Part shown: positions 35,076-45,564 of the stretch, piece after piece
How the letters are laid out: each line of letters begins with the position of its first letter
How positions within the stretch are numbered: position 1 is the stretch's first letter
Origin: Desulfobacca acetoxidans DSM 11109
GTDB lineage: Bacteria; Desulfobacterota; Desulfobaccia; Desulfobaccales; Desulfobaccaceae
Assembly (NCBI RefSeq): GCF_000195295.1
Contig: NC_015388.1
Location: forward strand, 2,108,001 to 2,172,000
DNA: 64,000 bases
Direction: 5' to 3'
Program-made: the position numbers and the translations under genes
The notes under the pieces: generated by a model
Seen by the model: only the letters and a program-made list of their open reading frames with translations
Told to the model about the DNA's origin: nothing
Database searches by the model: none

Positions 35076-35214
35076 AATAGCGTAAATGATATCATCACTT
35101 TTTCTTTCATGTCAAATATATTTTTGCATCTACGGGTGCGGAGAGCTTTGGCCTCCCGTGGATGCTGGGCGGCGCCTTTTTTTTCACTCCCGGAAAAATT
35201 TCCTTCCTTCCCTC

Positions 35215-35242
35215 TTGACATCCGAATAAATCAGCTTAAATT
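35215..35242 (+). promoter_or_regulatory. Sigma-70-like promoter of groESL
   Basis: TTGACA at 35215-35220 and TAAATT at 35237-35242, spacing 16 bases. The CIRCE element follows directly. Confidence 0.75.
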
Positions 35243-35249
35243 AACGTTG

Positions 35250-35276
35250 TTAGCACTCAATGCCTGTGAGTGCTAA
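35250..35276 (+). promoter_or_regulatory. CIRCE operator (HrcA-binding)
   Basis: TTAGCACTC, nine bases, GAGTGCTAA: the consensus CIRCE inverted repeat with standard spacing. It shows that groESL is repressed by HrcA and released on heat shock. It covers the region just downstream of the -10 box. Confidence 0.97.
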
Positions 35277-35328
35277 TTAATGTGTCCCTCATATAAGAAT
35301 TATCAATAATATACCAGGAGGTTGTAGC

Positions 35329-35619
35329 ATGAAGGTTATCCCCTTGAACGATCGCGTTCTGGTGAAGCGGACCGAAGAGTTGCAAGTGACCAAAGGCGGC
35401 ATCTATATCCCCGACACCGCCAAAGAGAAACCCATTGAGGGCCGGATCATAGCGGTAGGTTCCGGTAAGATTGCCGATAACGGCGAACGTGTTCCCCTGA
35501 CCGTAAAACCCGGCGACCGCGTCCTGTTTGGCAAATACGCCGGTACCGAGATCAAGGTCGAAGGCGAAGAGCACCTGATGATGCGGGAAGATGATATTCT
35601 GGCCATACTCGAAGATTAA
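35329..35619 (+). CDS. groES: Co-chaperonin GroES
   Basis: The 96-residue lid of the GroEL folding chamber. It begins [14 protein letters not shown], has the mobile loop [15 protein letters not shown] and [15 protein letters not shown] lies nine bases before ATG. The gene is under the CIRCE promoter. An unusual 190-base gap holding a dispersed repeat separates it from groEL. Confidence 0.97.
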   Translation: MKVIPLNDRVLVKRTEELQVTKGGIYIPDTAKEKPIEGRIIAVGSGKIADNGERVPLTVKPGDRVLFGKYAGTEIKVEGEEHLMMREDDILAILED

Positions 35620-35640
35620 CTCTCTAGACTCGCCTTTTAT

Positions 35641-35754
35641 AAAAACAGTGGGCAGTGGGCGGTGAGCAGAAAAAGCATTAGTGTGAGCAGCCGGCACGCT
35701 GATGCACAGGCCAGGAGGCCTATGCCACCAATCATTCTTTCAAATTTCGTTGTG
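35641..35754. repeat. Dispersed repeat A copy 2 within groES-groEL gap, with hairpin
   Basis: It shares its first block (GGTGAGCAG, AAAAAGCATTA, TGTGAGCAG) and its end (ATTTCGTTGTG) with 13991-14076. The middle includes the hairpin 35704-35725 (GCACAGGCC, loop AGGA, GGCCTATGC), related to the hairpin at 21617-21638. The element lies inside the groESL transcript. Confidence 0.75.
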
Positions 35755-35796
35755 TTCTTGAAAACATGTGAACCTTATAAAAATTTTTCCTTTTGA

Positions 35797-37452
<1,656 letters not shown>

Positions 37453-37495
37453 ACCGCCCAACTGCCCGAGTTGTATTGAGTGTTAATTAATAGAG

Positions 37496-37530
37496 AGCCG
37501 GAGCGGGTTGAAGACCTGTTCCGGCTTTTA
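37496..37530 (+). terminator. Rho-independent terminator of groESL
   Basis: AGCCGGA (37496-37502) pairs with TCCGGCT (37520-37526), followed by TTT. It lies 44 bases after the groEL stop codon. Confidence 0.75.
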
Positions 37531-37689
37531 TCATGATAATCGGAAGGGTATATCGGTCCCCATGGCCGGGTAACCTTCAGTCTGAACATTGTGAGGAAGG
37601 GAAAGGATTTCTCAGGAAAAGGGAAAGGGCAAGAAAGCTGGCGTCTCCTGCCCCCGGTTAAAAGTCTACAAGTTTGTAAATAATCTGAA

Positions 37690-39267
37690 CTAGCGCCGGT
37701 ACCCTAAAATCTTTTCGACTTCATCGGCATCAGCATCCATGACGTAGGGAATGCCGGAGATTTTGGCGGCTTCTTCGGTCAGGGCAAACAGGTCGTCGCG
37801 GGTGATATGTTTCAGGGCGAATTTCCGCGCCCCGGCCATGAACTGCTGCAGACCCTGGGTCAGTCGGCTGATATAGCTGTACATGCCGATGGCGCCAGGC
37901 GGGATGATGCCGTGTTCCCCTAAAGGAAACCGGCGGCGCAGGGTGGCGGCCTCGGCAAAATGCTCTACATAGGCCTCCTTGCAATCACGTTCTTCCCGTT
38001 GGCACATGGCCTCCAGCTTACGCCCTTCATTAGTGCCCACCATAGAGGCGGTCATGATCGAACGGCCCATGCAGACCAGTTTGACGTAGGGGGCGCCCAG
38101 GGCCAGGCCCTTGAAGATATGGTCTTCAAGGGAGAGACCGCCGGCGATGGCGCAGTCCGGCACAAATTCACCCTTACCGTCCAGGTATTTGAGATATTCA
38201 TAGAGCAGACATTCGATGTAGACCGTGGGAACGCCCCATTCGTTCATCATGCGCCAGGGGCTCATGCCGGTGCCCCCGCCGGCGCCGTCTACCGTTAACA
38301 GATCGATCTTGGCCTGGGAGGCGAATTTAACCGCCCGGGCCAGGTCAGCGGGACGATAAGCGCCGGTTTTGAGGGAAATCCGTTTAGCGCCTACCCGGCG
38401 CAGATGCTCCACGGTTTTATAGAATTCATCTTCATCGACCATGCCCAACCGGGAATGGCGTTCGAATTCCTTGATGCCCTTGGCTATCCACCGTTCTTCG
38501 GTAGCCGAGTTTTGGGGATCGGGAAGCACGATATAGCCGCGGTCCCGGAGCAGCTTGGCGCGCTCCAGGGTATGCAGTTTGACTTCGCCGCCGATATTCT
38601 TGGCACCCTGGCCCCACTTCAGTTCGAAGAACTCTACTCCGAGCTTTTCAATCACGTACTCGGGGACGCCCAGACGGCCGTCCTCGACATTGGCCTGAAC
38701 GATGATATCGCCCTTGCCCTGGTACCAATCTTTGAAGATCTTTACCCGCCGCGCCATCTCCGGCGAGTGTACCACGCGACCGTTTTTAATCTCCGCCTGA
38801 GGGTCCATGCCGCAGACGTTCTCGCCGCAGACAATGATAATGCCGCTGATGGCGGCGCCGATGGCCATGGCTTCCCAATGTACGCGAGCAATCTCGGTAG
38901 ATCCCAAGGCACCGGTAAAACAGGGGAAATCTAGTTGTACCTTGGCGTTGACGCCGATTTCAGCGCTTACATCCACCGCCGGAAAAGTAGCCTTATCTGA
39001 ATTCGCCTCAATACCCACGGCGCCAACACAGGTGCCTTGTACATTGAAATGAGAAAGATCCACCGGATAGTCTTTATCGGCCCCGGCGGTGACGTTGCCG
39101 AACGGTTGGGGGTAGAGCATTTCCCGACCGCGAATGGCAGAGCGGCCGATTTCACACGGTCCGGGGCAGCTATCCAAACAGGTGACACAGATGCCGGAAA
39201 TCGGCGCGGGCTTCACCCGAGTCTTGGTCAGCGTTGCCGGGCTGCGATTCGGATTGCTAAAAGTCAT
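37690..39267 (-). CDS. FMN-binding glutamate synthase-like protein
   Basis: A 525-residue protein of the GltB2-like (FMN-binding glutamate synthase family) group. The central TIM barrel has GVEFFELKWGQGAKNIGG, RISLKTGAYRPADLARA, DLLTVDGAGGGTGMSP, and AIAGGLSLEDHIFKGLALGA with the phosphate site. The N-terminal cysteine cluster CVTCLDSCPGPCEIG is consistent with an iron-sulfur site. Full glutamate synthases carry further domains; here it stands alone with no small subunit nearby. The reaction may be 2-oxoglutarate amination or something related. AGGAGG lies 12 bases before ATG 39267. Confidence 0.85.
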   Translation of the reverse strand: MTFSNPNRSPATLTKTRVKPAPISGICVTCLDSCPGPCEIGRSAIRGREMLYPQPFGNVTAGADKDYPVDLSHFNVQGTCVGAVGIEANSDKATFPAVDVSAEIGVNAKVQLDFPCFTGALGSTEIARVHWEAMAIGAAISGIIIVCGENVCGMDPQAEIKNGRVVHSPEMARRVKIFKDWYQGKGDIIVQANVEDGRLGVPEYVIEKLGVEFFELKWGQGAKNIGGEVKLHTLERAKLLRDRGYIVLPDPQNSATEERWIAKGIKEFERHSRLGMVDEDEFYKTVEHLRRVGAKRISLKTGAYRPADLARAVKFASQAKIDLLTVDGAGGGTGMSPWRMMNEWGVPTVYIECLLYEYLKYLDGKGEFVPDCAIAGGLSLEDHIFKGLALGAPYVKLVCMGRSIMTASMVGTNEGRKLEAMCQREERDCKEAYVEHFAEAATLRRRFPLGEHGIIPPGAIGMYSYISRLTQGLQQFMAGARKFALKHITRDDLFALTEEAAKISGIPYVMDADADEVEKILGYRR

Positions 39268-39979
39268 GCTATTTCCTCCTGATGATAGTTTAAGATCGTA
39301 TCTCGGTCAAAACCGAGTGTATTTACAAATATGTTGATTATTGGATCTATGGGTCTTCCTAAGATATGGTTGATATATTTATAACATATAGATATGATTA
39401 GCTTATTATCTTGTTGAGATCACCCCCCACAGGCTGGCAATTTTAAGCAGCTATCGTTGGTTCAGAATATGTCAGACCGGCATTTCTTTAAGATCATATA
39501 TTTCGTTGATATTACTGATTATATTGTCTTGATCGACTTAGTTATACAATATTGTAATTAAAGCTATTTTTATTCGACATAATTGTAACTCTACAACCGC
39601 TACCAACCCCCATTGTTGTTCTTCTGATTTGCATCTGCTTCAGGGGAATTGTCGTTTCCGGCAGTGAGGTGGACTTGACCTTAAGAACAGGAACTGAGAA
39701 TCTTTGAAGCCCCGGGTGGCCGTCAGATCCTTAAGTTCGCCTCGCAACAGCATTGCTTCCGTATACCGATGATATTTTGAGGAATAACGTGTATCCCGCG
39801 ATGAAGCGCCATCTTGGTCGGGCATCACAATTCTCAATTGACGGCCTGGTTCCTCTCCGGCTCCACTTGAATTGAGAGTCTGCCCAGACAGGCAATTTCT
39901 GATTATTTGAGCAAGAAGTATTCCATTTCCGGCACTAGTGGAATTATGTCGGTTTTGAGTCACAAGATTAAAATACGGT
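39268..39979. other. Intergenic region upstream of the glutamate synthase-like gene
   Basis: A 700-base AT-rich stretch. A small hairpin CTCGGT/ACCGAG lies at 39302-39317 close to the gene. The rest, including the last 320 bases beside the transposase remnant, shows no convincing gene or RNA. The frame at 39640-39963 is not supported. Confidence 0.5.
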
Positions 39980-40660
39980 TCATCCGACTAAAGCGTACTT
40001 CGCATTGTGAAGTGCCAAGATTTTGAGTTTGAAAAATTCCAGGTCTCGAAGACCATAGGCCTGCCGTTTCATCGTTTTGATTTTATTGTTGGTGCCCTCA
40101 AGGCAGCCGGTAGATATAGGATAGTCATAATAGGCTCGTATGCCTGAACGATACATGGCCACAGTCTTGGCGAACTTGATGAGCGTAGAGATACCTGAGG
40201 CAAAGGCCCTTTGCACCCAATCGTGTAAGATTTTGGTGGCTGTGGTTCTATCGGATTGCATCCAAATCTGGCGCAGGTCTTCTTTCATATAGTAGGCCAG
40301 TGCCAAGGGTTGATTGAGTTCCAACACCGCCTTAGGAAGGTGACTAGGGACGGCACTGATATAGGCCGGGGACAGGTCGGTGGCCACGGCTTCAATATGC
40401 ACCTTTTGCCGCTTGAGGATTTTCCAGAACCGTTTCAGGACTTCGGCACCTTTGCCCTCCCCGACATAGACGACGGCACCACTTTTCAAGTCAAGTACGA
40501 TGGTCAGGTAGCGATGGCCTTTGCCAATGCTGATTTCATCGATGGCGATCTGCTTAAGTTTATGGAACCGGGGGAAGCAAAACGTCTCATCAGGTTTCGT
40601 TTCCGAATATCTTTGATGACTGTCAAGGCATTGCGATTCTCGAAAATAGTTCTTGAAGTT
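39980..40660 (-). pseudogene. ISL3-family transposase, N-terminally truncated and internally deleted
   Basis: An open stretch of 227 codons with no plausible start at its 5' edge (a stop at 40663). It carries the ISL3 DDE motifs IAIDEISIGKGHRY, VYVGEGKGAE, and the C-terminal YYDYPISTGCLEGTNNKIKTMK. The N-terminal zinc ribbon and HTH domains are missing. The middle jumps straight from SHLPKA to LELNQPLA where the family has a longer stretch including the conserved DHFHV motif, so the second catalytic Asp region is deleted in frame. It is an inactive relic. Confidence 0.85.
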
Positions 40661-40705
40661 CTATTCTTGATTGCATATCATCTCAACGGGTTTCGATAAG
40701 AAAGG

Positions 40706-41002
40706 ATGCCCATGCGACCGTCCGTTGTGCTCGACATGAAGCGAAGCGCGGTGCGCGAAGCGGTAAGCCGCTTCCGCACGGCGAACCCGCGCGTCTTCAG
40801 TTCGGTGCTGCATGGCACCGACCGGGACGGCAGCGACCTCGACCTGTTGGTTGACGCGCTGCCTGGTGCCACGTGGTTGAACTTGGGCGATTTGGAAGAA
40901 GAACTGAAATTGCTGCTCGGCGTTGACGTTGATTTGCTGACGTCTAGCGACCTGCCGCCGAAGTTCCGGGCCAAGGTGCTCGCGGAGGCGCAGCCGGTAT
41001 GA
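40706..41002 (+). CDS. mntA: MntA-like nucleotidyltransferase antitoxin
   Basis: A 98-residue minimal nucleotidyltransferase of the MntA/HepT toxin-antitoxin type. The active-site stretch is RVFSSVLHGTDRDGSDLDLLVD, where the usual GS (VFGS) is SS and the DLD acid pair remains. MntA transfers AMP to the HepT toxin tyrosine to silence it. Its base composition is clearly more GC-rich than the flanking island, a sign of transfer. Its stop overlaps the hepT start by four bases. Confidence 0.78.
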   Translation: MPMRPSVVLDMKRSAVREAVSRFRTANPRVFSSVLHGTDRDGSDLDLLVDALPGATWLNLGDLEEELKLLLGVDVDLLTSSDLPPKFRAKVLAEAQPV

Positions 41003-41199
41003 GCGAAAACCGTCTGCCCGATTACCTCGATCACATACAGCAGGCCGCGACCGAAGCCTGTGGCTTCGTGGAAGGCTTGGGCAAGGACAACTTCCTGGCT
41101 GACAAGCGCACCCAGCAGGCCGTCATCATGAGCCTCATCATCATCGGCGAGGCCGCCACAAAGGTGTTAGGCCCTGACCGAATCTATTTACACCCGTAA
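40999..41199 (+). pseudogene. hepT: HepT-like HEPN toxin, C-terminally truncated
   Basis: 66 residues that match the first half of HepT/DUF86 toxins (SENRLPDYLDHIQQAATEAC, AVIMSLIIIGEAATKVL). Full HepT proteins run past 110 residues and carry the catalytic R-x4-6-H motif near the end. Here the frame ends at GPDRIYLHP, so that motif is absent. The toxin is therefore probably inactive, leaving mntA as a remnant. The breakpoint lies directly before the methyltransferase gene. Confidence 0.82.
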
Positions 41200-41213
41200 G
41201 GAAATTTTCTACA

Positions 41214-41960
41214 GTGGACATTCCACGAATATTCAACATCACTGAAAGTGCTCACCGCATCCACAACCCGATCACACCCGAAAAGCTCGCCACTCTCGGC
41301 GCGGCGCTGCGCCTGGAATCGGGGACTCGTGTGCTCGACCTCGGCAGCGGTTCGGGGGAGATGCTATGCACCTGGGCACGCGATCACGGCGTCATCGGCA
41401 CCGGCATCGACATGAGCCAGTTGTTCACCGAGCAAGCGAAACTCCGCGCTGAAGAACTCGGGGTCGCCGATCGAGTCGAGTTCATCCACGGCGACGCTGT
41501 CGGCTACGTCGCCGACGAAAAGGTCGGAGTGGCAGCCTGTCTCGGTGCCACGTGGATCGGTGGGGGAGTCGTCGGCACTATCGAGCTTCTGGCGCAGAGC
41601 TTGCGCACCGGAGGGATCATCCTCATCGGCGAGCCCTACTGGCGGCAGTTACCGCCGACGGAAGATGTTGCCAAGGGGTGTCTTGCCAACTCAATCTCCG
41701 ACTTTCTCATGCTTCCGGAACTTCTTGCGTCTTTCGGCCACCTTGGCTACGACGTCGTTGAAATGGTTCTGGCTGACCAAGACGGCTGGGATAGATACGA
41801 GGCGGCCAAATGGCTCACCATGCGCCGATGGCTTGAAGCCAATCCCGACGACGAGTTCGCCAAAGATGTTCGAACCAAACTGACCTCGGAACCCGAGCGC
41901 TACGCCGCTTATACGCGTGAATACCTGGGTTGGGGTGTGTTCGCGCTGATGCCGCGGTGA
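41214..41960 (+). CDS. Class I SAM-dependent methyltransferase
   Basis: A 248-residue methyltransferase: motif I VLDLGSGSGEMLCTWA, GIDMSQLFTEQAK and FIHGDAVGYV. The start is GTG 41214 with AAGGAAA at a normal distance. GC-rich composition matches the mntA piece, so both may have arrived together. A partner and substrate are not evident. It ends 70 bases before a transposase remnant. Confidence 0.75.
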   Translation: MDIPRIFNITESAHRIHNPITPEKLATLGAALRLESGTRVLDLGSGSGEMLCTWARDHGVIGTGIDMSQLFTEQAKLRAEELGVADRVEFIHGDAVGYVADEKVGVAACLGATWIGGGVVGTIELLAQSLRTGGIILIGEPYWRQLPPTEDVAKGCLANSISDFLMLPELLASFGHLGYDVVEMVLADQDGWDRYEAAKWLTMRRWLEANPDDEFAKDVRTKLTSEPERYAAYTREYLGWGVFALMPR

Positions 41961-42048
41961 GGCGTTGACGCACCCGGCGGATCCTCAACGGCTGTGCCGC
42001 GCCACAGCTGGTGGCTCGCCGAGATGTGATTGCGCCTAAATTCATTTC

Positions 42049-42177
42049 TTATGGTCTAGTTATCCGTGCAATCAACCCGACGCTGGTACGCTGGACGGGT
42101 GCAGTCAGGCCTCGCCAGTAAGGAAATTTGGTCTTGAGTTGCTTAACCACGATCCGCTTGATATCTTTTTCTTGCAT
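42049..42177 (-). pseudogene. Short transposase N-terminal remnant
   Basis: A 42-codon frame beginning MQEKDIKRIVVKQLKTKFPYW, with AGGAG before the ATG. The start resembles N-termini of ISNCY-type transposases, but the frame stops after about 40 residues. It lies beside the inverted repeat at 42173-42235. The assignment is tentative. Confidence 0.35.
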
Positions 42178-42235
42178 GGAAAGCTCCTGGTATTTATTAA
42201 GATCGACCATCTCAATTATACCAGCTTTCCATGCA
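42173..42235. repeat. Imperfect inverted repeat near transposase remnant
   Basis: TGCATGGAAAGCTCCTGGTAT (42173-42193) matches the reverse complement of ATACCAGCTTTCCATGCA (42218-42235) apart from three extra bases. It may be an insertion-sequence end or a transcription-stop hairpin. Confidence 0.6.
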
Positions 42236-42296
42236 TAACTCTATAATATAATTAATTATATTGTATTTTTCTTAACAGGCTTTTCAAATGATTTTT

Positions 42297-42755
42297 CTAA
42301 AAAGGCGAACAAAGAGTTACTCTCCCCCTTGTTAATATTTTTTCGGTCACAGAGAGTAATTGTCGTTCTCGTTCCGTTAAAAATATCCCTTGATCGATCT
42401 GAGATGGATAATCAATTCGCAATTGGGAGAATCCTAACTTAAATTCTTTTCCGATTGAGTCATCAATCATTTTTTCTAAAACTAGTGATGGGACCGCTAC
42501 GGATTCAAGGAAACGAACCTGATAACCCTTAAATTTACTGCGTGCAATTAGTGTTCGGGGTAAATCCAGTTGGCGGGAATGAATTGGCTTTGCTGTCTCG
42601 GTTACGGAATCAGAACCATCATGCTCAAACGGCATGGTTCCTTTACAGCTTGGGTATCTTGAGCAACCATAAAATTTATTCCCCGCATGAATTCCTCTCC
42701 TGGCAGTTCTTAATACCATCGGGGAGTTGCACTTTGGGCACTTGGGTTCAACCAT
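42297..42755 (-). CDS. Topoisomerase-type C4 zinc-ribbon protein
   Basis: A 152-residue protein with an N-terminal zinc ribbon: PKCPKCNSPMVLRTARRG and FYGCSRYPSCKG, the four-cysteine topoisomerase-I type finger. The rest (from about residue 55) has no motif I recognise. It may be a fragment of a larger nucleic-acid enzyme such as a helicase or nuclease. Start ATG 42755 has AGGA nine bases upstream. The IS4 element ends 35 bases upstream of its start, so its promoter may have been cut off. Confidence 0.55.
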   Translation of the reverse strand: MVEPKCPKCNSPMVLRTARRGIHAGNKFYGCSRYPSCKGTMPFEHDGSDSVTETAKPIHSRQLDLPRTLIARSKFKGYQVRFLESVAVPSLVLEKMIDDSIGKEFKLGFSQLRIDYPSQIDQGIFLTERERQLLSVTEKILTRGRVTLCSPF

Positions 42756-42787
42756 AAAGAAATCCTGAATTTATTTATTTTCAATCA

Positions 42788-43949
42788 TTAGTGTCCGGCA
42801 CAATAATTGAGTAAGTCCATCTGGTTATTTATGGAGGTAGGCGGACGTTTTTTTGGACAAATGGTTTCCCAAAGTGAACGTCGTTCCATCAATGTGGCTT
42901 GAATGAGTCGAGACGATTCTAAGATGCCGATATTTATGGTGGTTTTTATTTTTAACCAGATGAGCAGCAAATAGGCTATTAAAGCAGTCCAGATTTGGAT
43001 TAAGACGGCATTTCGGGAAGTGCCATAAAAGGTTTTGATTTTCAGATTCTGTTTGACCCACTTGAAAAAAAGCTCTATCTGCCAACGTTGTCGGTAAAGA
43101 TCTGCGATGGCGAGGGCAGACAGGTCAAAGCGATTGGTTAAAAAGACATATTCTTTGCCAGTTTCAGGGTCTCGGTAGTGCACCCGGCGCAGGGTGCCTT
43201 GATAGCTATGAAGACCATGCTCGGAGTTCAAACGGATGATCTCGTCAGTTAGAACCCTGTCAGGAGCGGGATTTTTCAACGTTTCGATGACCTCGAAGCA
43301 GGCATTGGATTTCAGTCGGGTCACAAACCAGACGCCTTTCTGGTGGAGGCGATGCAGCCAGGCATAATCGATGTAACCACGGTCAAAAATTAATAAATCA
43401 CCTGGATCGAATTGCAGCGTTTTGGCAATTTGCATGTCGTGAATCTTGGCTTCGGTCAGGATGACGCATTTCGGCAGCATATCCGTTATCACCGTATGCA
43501 ACTTAATGCCAGCCTTGCGGGCTCGAAAGTAAGTCCAGGGGAAAACGCTGGCACAGAGATCAATGGTGGTCGAATCAAGGATTTTTATCTTGGACTGCCG
43601 TTTATTGTTACGGGTCATCTCGCTATAGAAGCGGTGCAATAATTTGTGATAAACCTCTTCAAAAATAATGGCCGGACATTGTTCATTAGCCTCTGCCAGG
43701 GTAGAGCGTTTCACCTCGGACTGGCCCAAGTGATAAAGTTTCTTGACGTGTTGATCGAGACTAAACACCAAATCCCGGAGACTCTTGCGACTACTGAATT
43801 GGGCGTATAGCATGGCGCCAAACTGTGACCAATATGAAAATGTTCTGGGCTTCGGGCCTGCCCAGGAATGGGTATCAACGATATGGTCGAAAACATGTCT
43901 CGGTACTAGTTGTAGCATTTGCCCCAAAGATTGTGTTAAGATGTGCCAT
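42788..43949 (-). CDS. IS4-family transposase with N-terminal frameshift
   Basis: DDE transposase of the IS4 family. The conserved core includes ILDSTTIDLC, IFDRGYIDYAW, FVTRLKSNA and the YREK-like YRQRWQIELFFKWVKQNL. The frame read as one piece starts at TTG 43927 or ATG 43918. The better start is ATG 43949, preceded by AAGGGGG, which encodes MAHLNTIFG; but a run of four G (43922-43925) shifts the frame there, and with one G removed the sequence reads on as QMLQLVPRH. The element is therefore probably frameshifted, or the run is a sequencing error. Confidence 0.85.
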
Positions 43950-44070
43950 AGCCCCCTTAACTCTCCTATGTTATTTGGTTTTTAGGTAAAACGTTATAAC
44001 AAAAATGGCGGTTATGGGGACTTTTTTATTAAATATTATTTGACTTTTTTACGTATCATCTACCGGACAG
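42791..44070 (-). mobile_element. IS4-family insertion sequence
   Basis: A 1.28-kb element. Its ends carry TGTCCGGCA (42792-42800) and, in the opposite strand, TGTCCGGTA (from 44069), imperfect inverted repeats. The transposase fills the element. No clear target duplication is seen. One end supplies the last codons of the neighbouring ATPase gene. Confidence 0.75.
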
Positions 44071-45556
44071 CAGTGATTTTTTTTAATAATTCTTTGCAAT
44101 ATCCTCCAGCAAGATCGCGTTCATGTTCATACAGTGCTGCATCTCTATTGTGAGCTAATGGTGTCCTGATCTTTGCCAGCAAGTTGCTGTGAGGATTCCA
44201 ATACTTTGTATCCTTTCCCATTATCGATTTAAAGACATCCCATTCAGCAAAAATAATGGCAAATAAATCTTTTGGATAAGAAAAATCTAGCAAAGAATTT
44301 GATGCCCTGCTACCAAAAGTTTTTTCTTCTTTTTTTTGGGCTACCTGGCATTGTTCGAATATGTTTTTCAGATGTGGCCGTGCCTTTAATAATTTTTCAA
44401 CCCAGTTATCTCCATATTTTTTAATCATGGTATTGGTAATAAAATTTCGGAGAGTAATTTCTGTTTCCCTCCATAATGACCAAAGATCGCTCTGACGTTC
44501 TATCATCTTTAAATAGTCTTGAAAGTGTTTTGAAAATGCGACATATTCTCCTTGGTCAGAGACTAATATTAAAGAATAACGAAGTAATTCCTCCGCATCA
44601 GTTTGCTTGACATCAAAAACAGGCCCAAAGAGAATTTGAAGCATTTTATCAAGGGTACCATCTTCTTTTAAGATATTGATCATATGATCATAGTGATCGA
44701 GGAAAGATCCTCTAACGCGAAGAGCAGCTTTATCTATATCTATTCCTTGATTTTCTCTAAGTGCTTCGACAAGTTCATACCCTATCATTTCTAACAGATA
44801 AGGATGTCCACCGCATATGATATTCAGATCCTCTTGCTGATCGGTTGTCATATTTATTCCGACATTTGAAAAACACTTAAAATACTGTTGCAAATCTTCT
44901 TGATTAAACATGCCCAAATAATGTTTATGAAAAATCCCATCAAGAGTTGAAATAGCCTTAGTTTGTAATTCAATTTCCCGAAGTGAGCGTCTTGAGGTAG
45001 TAATAAAGGTTACACGCCATTCTGGTCGATAAGAAAGTTCCCGTAATCCCTGAAAACCGGAAATATCTCCTTTAAATAAGAGCCTGGCATGGTCAAATTC
45101 GTCTAATATAAATATAATGCGATAACCATATTGACGAACCTTTTCAAAATATCTTTGAATTCTTCTATAGCCTTCACCCCAGGATAATTCATCCTCTAAA
45201 GCACGGTTAGCAGCAACTTTGATTGTATCAGTGACCAATCCCAAGTCATCCATTTCATCATAGCAACTAGTAACGAGGGAACGAAAAAATATTGCAGCTC
45301 TATCATAAGTTGCTAAATTGATCCAAATTGGAAGCATGTTTTTAGCCTGGAGATCAATTCGACGTTCCATAGTCGCTTTATAAACCAGACTACTCTTCCC
45401 TATGCGATAATCTCCTATTATTGCAAGATTACCAGATTCAAAGGGACGAATAACTCTATTTTCTATGGCTTCCAAGCTTTCTCGACGTCCGATAAATCGA
45501 TTACCGCTAACTATTCCACCGTAATCAGAAAAAGGATTTTCAAAATAAGATGACAT
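44060..45556 (-). CDS. STAND-type ATPase with C-terminal HEPN-like domain
   Basis: A 498-residue protein and second gene of the operon. Residues about 20-345 form an AAA/STAND NTPase: FIGRRESLEAI, Walker A GDYRIGKSSL (48-57), Walker B IIFILDEFDH (147-156), TTSRRS (sensor) and the GGHPYLLEMIG helix. Residues about 358-498 look like a Swt1-type HEPN domain, WRETEITLRNFIT, then NLLAKIRTPLAHNR with R464-x4-H469, the catalytic motif of HEPN RNases. ATG 45556 follows TAGGAAT, so the gene is coupled to the stop of the upstream gene. The stop codon comes from the IS4 end. Nuclease activity is inferred. Confidence 0.8.
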   Translation of the reverse strand: MSSYFENPFSDYGGIVSGNRFIGRRESLEAIENRVIRPFESGNLAIIGDYRIGKSSLVYKATMERRIDLQAKNMLPIWINLATYDRAAIFFRSLVTSCYDEMDDLGLVTDTIKVAANRALEDELSWGEGYRRIQRYFEKVRQYGYRIIFILDEFDHARLLFKGDISGFQGLRELSYRPEWRVTFITTSRRSLREIELQTKAISTLDGIFHKHYLGMFNQEDLQQYFKCFSNVGINMTTDQQEDLNIICGGHPYLLEMIGYELVEALRENQGIDIDKAALRVRGSFLDHYDHMINILKEDGTLDKMLQILFGPVFDVKQTDAEELLRYSLILVSDQGEYVAFSKHFQDYLKMIERQSDLWSLWRETEITLRNFITNTMIKKYGDNWVEKLLKARPHLKNIFEQCQVAQKKEEKTFGSRASNSLLDFSYPKDLFAIIFAEWDVFKSIMGKDTKYWNPHSNLLAKIRTPLAHNRDAALYEHERDLAGGYCKELLKKITAVR

Positions 45557-45564
45557 TTTTATTC

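Noticed and set aside
39640-39963. A 107-codon minus-strand frame next to the ISL3 relic
   Set aside because: No recognisable domain, odd composition and no good SD; it lies in an IS-scarred stretch.
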